A model generated the notes under the pieces. That model was not told the DNA's origin and searched no databases. It worked only from the letters and a program-made list of their open reading frames with translations. From positions 1-5,371 of the forward strand of contig JAEWEK010000320.1 of assembly GCA_023389425.1 (NCBI GenBank): DNA of 5,371 bases. Reading direction: 5' to 3'. Each line of letters begins with the position of its first letter. Within the stretch, counting starts at the first letter, position 1. The stretch is from Pseudomonadota bacterium. GTDB lineage: Bacteria; Pseudomonadota; Gammaproteobacteria; Burkholderiales; Burkholderiaceae_D. The translations under genes were made by a program, and so were the position numbers. This document shows, piece after piece, positions 1 through 4,587 of this stretch.

Positions 1-103
1 GCTGGGGACGGTGTCGAACCGGATCATCAATGAAGTGCGCGGGCTGAACCGGGTTGTGTACGATATTTCGGGCAAGCCGCCGGCGACGATTGAGTGGGAG
101 TGA
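1..103 (+). CDS. guaA: GMP synthase (glutamine-hydrolysing), C-terminal end only
   Basis: Only the last 33 codons plus TGA are in the window; the reading frame begins at base 2 and the gene enters from the left edge. The visible peptide contains SNRIINEVRGLNRVVYDIS and ends in GKPPATIEWE, which is the highly conserved C-terminus of GuaA, the dimerisation/XMP-binding end of the enzyme. GuaA converts XMP to GMP using glutamine and ATP in the cytoplasm, the last step of guanine nucleotide synthesis. The end is intact, so the gene is not disrupted by what follows. The 3' end of guaA is a known integration site for genomic islands, which matters for the toxin-antitoxin cassette starting about 200 bases downstream. 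The identification is firm because this tail is nearly invariant across bacteria. Confidence 0.95.
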   Translation, partial: LGTVSNRIINEVRGLNRVVYDISGKPPATIEWE

Positions 104-151
104 TTTGATGCTCGGCAACTGCCGGCATGCATAGGAAGCAAAGCATTCCTG

Positions 152-178
152 AGCCCGTGAAGTTCACGGGCTTTTTTT
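152..178 (+). terminator. Rho-independent terminator of guaA
   Basis: A perfect 8-bp stem AGCCCGTG/CACGGGCT (152-159 with 165-172) closes a 5-base loop, AAGTT. The loop can pair further, since the whole element is a 10-bp inverted repeat around one central base. It is followed immediately by seven T residues (172-178). It lies 48 bases after the guaA stop codon and separates guaA from the toxin-antitoxin promoter, so that cassette should be transcribed independently. Confidence 0.93.
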
Positions 179-211
179 CTGGCGAACGGCGCCACCACGT
201 CGCAAGCGTGA

Positions 212-240
212 TTGACATGTACGGCCATTGGCCGTACTAT
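212..240 (+). promoter_or_regulatory. Promoter of the toxin-antitoxin operon
   Basis: A perfect -35 box TTGACA (212-217) is followed after exactly 17 bases by TACTAT (235-240), a 4-of-6 match to the -10 consensus. Transcription would start near 247, leaving a leader of about 60 bases before the antitoxin start at 306. The spacer is almost entirely occupied by the 19-bp palindrome described separately, so a bound repressor would directly exclude RNA polymerase. Position, strand and spacing all fit; no start site has been mapped. Confidence 0.75.
219..237 (+). promoter_or_regulatory. Palindromic operator inside the TA promoter
   Basis: The sequence GTACGGCCATTGGCCGTAC is a perfect 19-bp palindrome with one central base (228). 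It fills the spacer and the first bases of the -10 box. Ribbon-helix-helix antitoxins of the DUF1778/TacA family repress their own operons by binding such dyads as dimers, so this is the likely autoregulatory site for the antitoxin encoded at 306. That it is the operator is an inference; the palindrome itself is directly visible. Confidence 0.75.
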
Positions 241-261
241 CGTTATGAACTGCGGCCGGCT

Positions 262-272
262 AATGGCCGTAC
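262..272 (+). promoter_or_regulatory. Third operator half-site in the TA leader
   Basis: AATGGCCGTAC at 262-272 is the exact 11-base inverted copy of GTACGGCCATT at 219-229 and repeats the right arm of the main palindrome. It lies just downstream of the expected transcription start. The bases to its left (GCGGCCGGC, 252-260) form only a degenerate opposing arm. A second, weaker antitoxin or toxin-antitoxin binding site is the simplest reading, which would allow cooperative or ratio-dependent repression. Confidence 0.55.
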
Positions 273-292
273 GGTCGCGCAGGCAAAGCCAT

Positions 293-298
293 GGAGGG
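293..298 (+). promoter_or_regulatory. Ribosome binding site deciding the antitoxin start
   Basis: GGAGGG is a near-ideal Shine-Dalgarno sequence with 7 bases before the ATG at 306. An in-frame ATG at 291 overlaps this site and has no comparable sequence upstream (GGCAAAGCC), so translation is assigned to 306 rather than 291. Confidence 0.85.
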
Positions 299-305
299 CA
301 AACAA

Positions 306-644
306 ATGACTACTGCTACTTTAAAGCGAGTTCACACTCAGTCAGGCAGCGCTGAGGCCTTGTCAGTTAGTGCGCCGCTTAAGCGTGCACGGGTGGAACT
401 AAAGACCACGGATGCGGCAAAGGAGTTACTTAGCCTGGCGGCCGCACTGGATGGCACGGACTTAACGGCTTTCATTTTAAATACTGCGGTAGAAAAGGCT
501 CGTAAGGTTGTGTCTGAGCATAATGCCATCATGCTCAGCCGAGATGGTCAGGAAGCGCTTGCACGCTTACTGCAAGCGGCACCTGCCCAGCCTACGAAGG
601 CGATGCGCGAGTTGATGTCTTTGCCGGATTTGAAAAAGGCATGA
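306..644 (+). CDS. DUF1778-family antitoxin (TacA-like), type II TA system
   Basis: The 112-residue protein resembles DUF1778 (PF08681) antitoxins, which neutralise GNAT toxins and repress their own operon. After an N-terminal extension of about 25 residues there is a ribbon-helix-helix DNA-binding fold: a basic strand RARVELKT (residues 27-34), helix A (DAAKELLSLAAALDG, 36-50) and helix B (LTAFILNTAVEKARKVVSE, 53-71). The C-terminal part (about 76-108, ending KAMRELMSLPDL) matches the toxin-wrapping segment that ends this family. The start at 306 is set by the GGAGGG site. Its TGA overlaps the toxin ATG, giving translational coupling. The palindrome at 219-237 is its probable operator. Base composition is less GC-rich than in flanking genes, consistent with horizontal acquisition. 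Family assignment is from motif pattern and gene order, not a search. Confidence 0.88.
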   Translation: MTTATLKRVHTQSGSAEALSVSAPLKRARVELKTTDAAKELLSLAAALDGTDLTAFILNTAVEKARKVVSEHNAIMLSRDGQEALARLLQAAPAQPTKAMRELMSLPDLKKA

Positions 645-1147
645 CAGTCGTTTTTTCGAAATATGATCCGAACCTTACCTATCCCGGTCAAAAAAAGTTC
701 GATAGTGGTCATGCAGTTATTAATAAATTCGTGCATGACTCACTAAAATCACAAGTGAAAAAAGGCGTCTGTGTGGCCTATGTGCTTACGGATCAATCGC
801 TAGCCGGGCAATTTGTTGGGTTCTTCACTATTGCACAACATTCAATTGGTTTGTCTGCGTTGGCGTCTCTTTCGCTCGGTTCCTTGCCCAAACAGATCCC
901 GTGTACTCGACTCGTTATGCTGGGCGTCGATAAGCAGTATCAGAGGCGGAACTTGGGCAGTCAACTGATGAAAGAGGCGTTCAACGCAACCAAGCTGGCG
1001 GCGCAGGCTGTAGGGTCATTCGGCATGTATCTGGACGCTGATGCGGGAGCGGTGAAATTTTATTCACACCTGGGATTTAGTCTACTGGAGGGTAACAAAA
1101 GCCCACAGCCATCTCCCATGTTTCTTCCAATGACGAGTATTCCGTAG
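641..1147 (+). CDS. GNAT-family acetyltransferase toxin (TacT-like)
   Basis: The 168-residue protein has the layout of toxins that acetylate the amino group of charged tRNA and block translation. Family landmarks are FDSG near the N-terminus (20-23), a basic helix ending SQVKKG (37-42), the strand VGFFTIAQHSI (59-69), LVMLGVD (91-97), the acetyl-CoA loop QRRNLG (101-106), AVKFYSHLGF (137-146) with Tyr141 at the position of the catalytic TacT tyrosine, and a closing MFLPM (160-164). Length is normal for the family. The first glycine of the usual Q/R-x-x-G-x-G loop is Asn104 here, which may alter CoA binding. The start overlaps the antitoxin stop (ATGA, 641-644) and its own Shine-Dalgarno is poor (AAGG one base from ATG), so expression should depend on antitoxin translation. 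By hand count 661-780 is about 39% G+C, against 73% in 3721-3780. The target (tRNA and which amino acid) is inferred from the family. Confidence 0.87.
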   Translation: MTVVFSKYDPNLTYPGQKKFDSGHAVINKFVHDSLKSQVKKGVCVAYVLTDQSLAGQFVGFFTIAQHSIGLSALASLSLGSLPKQIPCTRLVMLGVDKQYQRRNLGSQLMKEAFNATKLAAQAVGSFGMYLDADAGAVKFYSHLGFSLLEGNKSPQPSPMFLPMTSIP

Positions 1148-1168
1148 CCGCAGTTTCGTATCGCTGTC

Positions 1169-2287
1169 TCAGCTGCGGTGCGCATCCTCGCTATTTTGAG
1201 CGGGCGGCTGGCGCGTCGCCGAACTCGCGCGCATGTCGCCATGCGAAGACCCAGGCCGGACGGCAGTCTGCCGCAGCACCGACTGATTCTGCGCCATCGA
1301 CCGCGGCAGCGATCGCCGCGCGCCGAGCGCGAAGTCGCCCGGCCGGTTCAGGCCGGTAGCGACAACGGTCACACGCATGGCGTCGCCCAGCGAATCGTCG
1401 AACACCGCGCCGAATTTAATGATGGCTTCATCGCTGGTCTGCGTGCAGATCGCGTTCATCACCTGCTTGGTCTCGCGCAGTTTCAGCGTTTCCTCCGATG
1501 CGGCGATGTTGACCAGCACGCCACGCGCGGCGCGCAGGTTCGAGCCGTCAAGCAGAGGGCAGGAGATGGCTTCCTCGGCGGCCTTGACGGCACGGTCGTC
1601 GCCCGAGTGCTGGGCCGAACCCATCATCGCCATCCCGGTCTGACGCATCACCGTGCGCACGTCCTCGAAGTCGACGTTGACCAGGCCCGGTTCGGCGATG
1701 ATTTCCGCGATGCCGGTCACTGCCTTGCTCAGCACCTCGTCCGCAGCCGCAAATGCCTGTTTTTGCGTGATGTCGTCGCCGAGGACTTCTTCCAGGCGGC
1801 TATTCAGGACGATGACCAGCGAATCCACGCAACGCGCCAGGGTGGCGATGCCTTCCTCGGCCACGCGCATGCGCCGCGGCCCTTCGAAATCAAATGGCTT
1901 CGACACCACGCCAACCGTCAGGATGCCCAGTTCGCGCGCCACTTCGGCTACCACCGGCGCGGCGCCGGTGCCGGTGCCGCCGCCCATGCCGGCGGTGAGG
2001 AACACCATGTCGGCGCCCTTGATCGCTTCCGCGATGATGGTGCGTTCGCGCATGGCGCTTTCACGCCCCACGCTCGGATCGCTGCCAGCGCCGAGGCCGC
2101 TCTCGCCAAGCTGGATCCGTTTTTCGGTCTTGGTGGCCGACAGCGCCTGCGCGTCCGTGTTAGCGCAAATGAATTCGAATGCGGACATTCCGGCCGACGC
2201 CATGTGGTTGATGGCGTTGCCGCCGGCGCCGCCCACGCCGATGATTTTGATGACCGTCTCCGGTTGGGGAAGTTTTAGTTCGGACAA
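1169..2287 (-). CDS. FtsZ-family tubulin-like GTPase, paralog lacking the C-terminal peptide
   Basis: The 372-residue protein is a clear FtsZ homologue: nucleotide-binding GVGGAGGNAINHM (17-29), the tubulin signature GGGTGTG (102-108), SKPFDFEGPRRM (129-140), and the T7 synergy loop NVDFEDVRTVM (204-214) with the catalytic aspartates Asp206 and Asp209. GTPase and polymerisation functions are therefore expected to be intact. The conserved core ends at MRVTVVATGL (304-313). The last 59 residues are low-complexity, rich in Ser, Gln and nine Arg, and lack the DIPAFLRRQ-type peptide that binds FtsA and ZipA. It is next to purU rather than ftsA/ftsQ, so it is probably a second FtsZ and the main copy should lie in the division cluster elsewhere. 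The start is TTG with GGAG six bases upstream. It converges on the toxin gene, with 21 bases between the stops. A role as a modulator of the Z-ring is an inference. Confidence 0.9.
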   Translation of the reverse strand: MSELKLPQPETVIKIIGVGGAGGNAINHMASAGMSAFEFICANTDAQALSATKTEKRIQLGESGLGAGSDPSVGRESAMRERTIIAEAIKGADMVFLTAGMGGGTGTGAAPVVAEVARELGILTVGVVSKPFDFEGPRRMRVAEEGIATLARCVDSLVIVLNSRLEEVLGDDITQKQAFAAADEVLSKAVTGIAEIIAEPGLVNVDFEDVRTVMRQTGMAMMGSAQHSGDDRAVKAAEEAISCPLLDGSNLRAARGVLVNIAASEETLKLRETKQVMNAICTQTSDEAIIKFGAVFDDSLGDAMRVTVVATGLNRPGDFALGARRSLPRSMAQNQSVLRQTAVRPGSSHGDMRASSATRQPPAQNSEDAHRS

Positions 2288-2505
2288 GGAAGACTCCGTT
2301 CGAAGAAGTTGCGGCCGGCCGACCGCGAATGCGGTCCGGCGAGCGCTTGCTGAGCTGAGCCTACTAGACTACTTGCTGCGACGCGCACACGAAAGCTTGA
2401 AATCGTTTCAGTCGAAAGCAATTGTAAGAACGCGTGCAATCGGGCGAACCAGGACGCAGCGAGCTCGCCCGCCAGCGGCGCGTGTTGCCGCTTCCGCCTG
2501 CCGAA
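2288..2505 (-). other. Intergenic region between purU and the FtsZ paralog, with hairpins
   Basis: This 218-base gap holds three inverted repeats and no gene. AGCGGC/GCCGCT (2474-2479 with 2487-2492) and CGGGCGA/TCGCCCG (2441-2447 with 2465-2471) lie just after the purU stop on the minus strand. GCCGACCGC paired with GCGGTCCGGC (2318-2326 with 2331-2340, one bulged base, GAAT loop) lies in the presumed leader of the FtsZ gene. None is followed by a T-run on the minus strand, so none is a convincing intrinsic terminator. I found no confident -35/-10 pair for the FtsZ gene. Co-transcription with purU or a weak internal promoter are both possible. Confidence 0.45.
2294..2297 (-). promoter_or_regulatory. 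Ribosome binding site supporting the TTG start of the FtsZ paralog
   Basis: On the minus strand ACGGAGT precedes the TTG codon at 2287-2285; GGAG ends 6 bases before it. No ATG or GTG is found in frame close by, and the SELKLPQPETVIKIIGVGG beginning fits FtsZ N-termini, so the rare TTG start is preferred. A rare start usually lowers translation, which would suit an accessory FtsZ made in small amounts. Confidence 0.7.
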
Positions 2506-3390
2506 TCAGCTGCCGCGGAACACGATCGTCTTGTTCCCGTCCACGAACACGCGGCGCTCGATGTGGAACTTGACGGCGGCGGCCAGCGCCAGGCATTCGT
2601 TGTCGCGGCCCACGCGGACCAGCTGCTCGGGCTTGTAGTTGTGGTCCACGCGCGTGACGACCTGTTCGATGATAGGGCCTTCGTCCAGGTCCGGCGTCGC
2701 GTAGTGCGCGGTGGCGCCGATCAGCTTGACGCCGCGGTCATAGGCCTGGTGGTAGGGCTTGGCGCCCTTGAAGCCGGGCAGGAAGGAGTGGTGGATGTTG
2801 ATGCAGCGGCCCGCCAGCGTGCGCGACAGCTGGTCCGACAGGATCTGCATGTAGCGCGCCAGGATCACCAGTTCCGCGCGGGTCTCCTGCATGATCTCCA
2901 GCAGACGCGCTTCCTGCCGCTGCTTGCTTTCCTTGTCGACCGGCAGGTGCACGAAGCGGATGCCCTCGCGCTCGACCATCGGCCGCAGGTCCTGGTGGTT
3001 CGATACGACGGCCGTCACTTCCATGTTCAGGTCGCCATTGCGGCGGCGGTACAGCAGGTCATCCAGGCAATGATCGTATTTCGACACCATGATGACCGTT
3101 TTCACCGGCTCGGCGGGATCGTAGATCGCCCACTCCATTTCCAGGCGGGCGGCGACTTCGGCCTCGAACTGCGCGCGGATCAGGTCCACGCCGGTCTCCG
3201 CGGAGGTCGGCCGGAACACGGCGCGCATGAAAAAGCGTTCGGTCGAATCGTCGTCGAACTGCTCCAGCGCGCAGATATAGCAATCGCGTTGGGCGAGGAA
3301 ACCGGACACTCGCGCGACGATGCCGATCGCGGCTTTGCAGCTGGCGGTTAGGATGTACTGCTTGGCGGAAGGGGAAAGCGGGGTGATCAT
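2506..3390 (-). CDS. purU: Formyltetrahydrofolate deformylase
   Basis: This cytosolic enzyme hydrolyses 10-formyl-tetrahydrofolate to formate and tetrahydrofolate, supplying formate for PurT and balancing one-carbon pools. The 294-residue product has the usual length. An ACT regulatory domain spans roughly residues 9-88 (QYILTASC..GIVARVSGFLAQRD). The formyltransferase domain follows, with MVSKYDHCLDDLLYR (101-115), ARYMQILS (178-185), the active-site INIHHSFLPGFKGAKPYHQA (197-216) containing Asn198 and His200, and TAHYATPDLDEGPIIEQ (227-243) with the presumed catalytic Asp236. The ACT ligand loop, usually CPDRxGIV, reads CKAAIGIV here, so control by small ligands (methionine and glycine in E. 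coli) may differ. The ATG start has only a weak Shine-Dalgarno, but no better in-frame start is visible. It diverges from the BASS transporter across 183 bases and lies upstream of the FtsZ paralog on the same strand. Confidence 0.93.
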   Translation of the reverse strand: MITPLSPSAKQYILTASCKAAIGIVARVSGFLAQRDCYICALEQFDDDSTERFFMRAVFRPTSAETGVDLIRAQFEAEVAARLEMEWAIYDPAEPVKTVIMVSKYDHCLDDLLYRRRNGDLNMEVTAVVSNHQDLRPMVEREGIRFVHLPVDKESKQRQEARLLEIMQETRAELVILARYMQILSDQLSRTLAGRCINIHHSFLPGFKGAKPYHQAYDRGVKLIGATAHYATPDLDEGPIIEQVVTRVDHNYKPEQLVRVGRDNECLALAAAVKFHIERRVFVDGNKTIVFRGS

Positions 3391-3573
3391 GCTTGATACG
3401 GGAAAATGGTGGCGTGGCTTTACTGCATTGCAGCAAGGTTACCATGCCGTTGGGGCGTTTGCCGACTTTTGTTCAGTTATCACGCGCTGTGCCGACAAAT
3501 ATTTGAAATGATTCGAAAATTGATCGCTCTTGTTTAAAATTGAATCACATCGACATGATTTGGAGAGTACCGC
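3391..3573. promoter_or_regulatory. Divergent control region of purU and the BASS transporter
   Basis: This AT-rich 183-base gap must hold the promoters of both divergent genes. On the purU side there is a 17-bp dyad, TTACTGCATTGCAGCAA (3420-3436), with a perfect 11-bp core CTGCATTGCAG (3423-3433), about 30-46 bases from the purU start. On the transporter side TAAAAT (3535-3540) is a fair -10 box, but the best -35 at 17-base spacing (TTCGAA, 3512-3517) matches only 3 of 6. Two copies of AAAATTGA (3516-3523 and 3536-3543) are spaced by exactly 20 bases. These could be regulator sites; no known regulator motif is recognised. Confidence 0.5.
3562..3567 (+). promoter_or_regulatory. Ribosome binding site supporting the GTG start of the transporter
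   Basis: GGAGAG with a 6-base spacer precedes GTG at 3574. It fixes the start at GTG and gives the short cytoplasmic N-terminus (MNPVEKTSAFVGK) expected before the first membrane helix of this family. Confidence 0.8.
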
Positions 3574-4512
3574 GTGAATCCCGTAGAAAAAACCAGCGCC
3601 TTCGTGGGAAAGACATTTTCGCTGTGGGTGCTGCTGATGGCGTGCTTCGGGTTTTTCGCGCCGCAGCTGTTTATCGGCTATAAGTCGTGGATCGCGCCGC
3701 TGCTTGGGATCGTGATGTTCGGCATGGGGCTCACGCTGTCCGCGGCGGACTTTCGCGAAGTGTTCCGCCGGCCGCGCGACGTGGCAATCGGCGTCGTCGG
3801 CCACTACCTGATCATGCCCGGCATCGCTTACCTGCTGGCGGTCGTGCTGCGGCTGCCGCCGGACATCGCGGTCGGCGTCATCCTGGTCGGCTGCTGTCCG
3901 AGCGGCACGGCATCCAACGTCATGACTTTCCTTGCCAGGGGCGATGTCGCGCTCGGGGTGTCGATTGCATCGGTGTCGACCTTGATCGCGCCGCTCGCCA
4001 CGCCGGCGCTGGTGTCCTTGCTGGCGGGGCAATGGATGAACATCAATGCGGCGTCCCTGTTCAAGGACATCGTGCAGGTCGTCATCGTTCCCATCCTGCT
4101 GGGTATCGTCGCGAATACCTTGTTCCGCAAACAGGCGCAAGCCAGCGTCAAGGCATTGCCGCTTGTTTCGACAGTGGCGATCGTGGTGATCATCGCAATC
4201 GTGGTCGCGCTGAACCAATCCAAGCTGCTCACGAACGGCGTTATCATCCTGGCCACCGTCATCCTGCATAATCTGCTTGGATTCGCGCTCGGCTACCTGT
4301 TCGCGAAGATGTTCGGCATGAGCTTCGCAAAGCGCAAGGCGGTGATGTTCGAAACCGGAATGCAGAATTCCGGCCTCGGCGCCGCGCTCGCGGCTGCGCA
4401 TTTCAATCCCGTCGCGGCGGTGCCCAGCGCGCTGTTCAGCGTCTGGCATAACCTGTCCGGTTCTGTGCTGGTGGCGGCGTTCCGGGGCAAAGCCGACCCG
4501 CATGTTGAATGA
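3574..4512 (+). CDS. BASS-family organic-anion transporter (PanS/ASBT-like)
   Basis: The 312-residue inner-membrane protein belongs to the bile acid:sodium symporter (BASS) family, a ten-helix fold whose bacterial members take up organic anions such as ketopantoate (PanS) or bile acids (Neisseria ASBT). Hydrophobic segments recur throughout, the first at about residues 15-34. Family signatures are GIVMFGMGLTL (45-55), VGCCPSGTASNVMTFLARGD (105-124) and FETGMQNSGLGAALAAAHF (259-277). The sodium-site residues Ser114, Asn115, Glu260 and Gln264 are present at the same numbers I recall for Neisseria ASBT. The positions equivalent to its Gln77, Ser128 and Thr132 are His77, Gly128 and Ala132 here, so one or both sodium sites may be altered. 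The start is GTG with a good ribosome site. The gene is divergent from purU and followed after 75 bases by a 2-hydroxyacid dehydrogenase. The substrate cannot be told from sequence; a 2-keto or 2-hydroxy acid is plausible given the neighbour. Confidence 0.9.
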   Translation: MNPVEKTSAFVGKTFSLWVLLMACFGFFAPQLFIGYKSWIAPLLGIVMFGMGLTLSAADFREVFRRPRDVAIGVVGHYLIMPGIAYLLAVVLRLPPDIAVGVILVGCCPSGTASNVMTFLARGDVALGVSIASVSTLIAPLATPALVSLLAGQWMNINAASLFKDIVQVVIVPILLGIVANTLFRKQAQASVKALPLVSTVAIVVIIAIVVALNQSKLLTNGVIILATVILHNLLGFALGYLFAKMFGMSFAKRKAVMFETGMQNSGLGAALAAAHFNPVAAVPSALFSVWHNLSGSVLVAAFRGKADPHVE

Positions 4513-4531
4513 GGCGTTCGTCATCGTTGTT

Positions 4532-4560
4532 GTGAGAGCGATCATGCGCATGCCTATAAT
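4532..4560 (+). promoter_or_regulatory. Promoter of the 2-hydroxyacid dehydrogenase gene
   Basis: A perfect TATAAT (4555-4560) lies 17 bases after GTGAGA (4532-4537), which matches the -35 consensus at 4 of 6 positions. A start near 4567 would give a leader of about 20 bases. The spacer contains the perfect 10-bp palindrome CATGCGCATG (4543-4552), a possible operator. The promoter sits in the 75-base gap after the transporter, so the dehydrogenase can be expressed on its own. No hairpin terminator of the transporter gene is seen here, so read-through is also likely. Confidence 0.7.
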
Positions 4561-4587
4561 CTCCGCAACTCCACCACCAGCCAGACC

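Noticed and set aside
127..309. Small plus-strand open frame of 60 codons between guaA and the antitoxin.
   Set aside because: It runs through the guaA terminator hairpin, the TA promoter and the operator, has no ribosome site and resembles no known protein.
1148..1178. Inverted repeat CCGCAG/CTGCGG (1148-1153 with 1173-1178) between the convergent toxin and FtsZ genes as a bidirectional terminator.
   Set aside because: The stem is only 6 bp, the loop is 19 bases and there is no T-run on either strand.
1196..1206. Possible second copy of the guaA 3' end (attachment-site repeat): TTGAGCGGGCG resembles TTGAGTGGGAG at 90-100.
   Set aside because: Only 9 of 11 bases match, the bases on both sides do not, and it falls inside the FtsZ reading frame in a GC-rich context where this is likely by chance.
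1178..2278. Long open frame on the plus strand opposite the FtsZ gene.
   Set aside because: It is antisense to a protein with unmistakable FtsZ motifs; its translation is rich in Arg, His and Ala with no recognisable domain, as expected of a shadow of GC-rich coding DNA.
2441..2492. Hairpins after the purU stop as an intrinsic terminator.
   Set aside because: Stems of 6-7 bp are present but no U-tract follows on the minus strand; reported only as inverted repeats.
2434..3351. Plus-strand open frame of about 305 codons opposite purU.
   Set aside because: It lies antisense to the PurU catalytic motifs and shows the same low-information composition.
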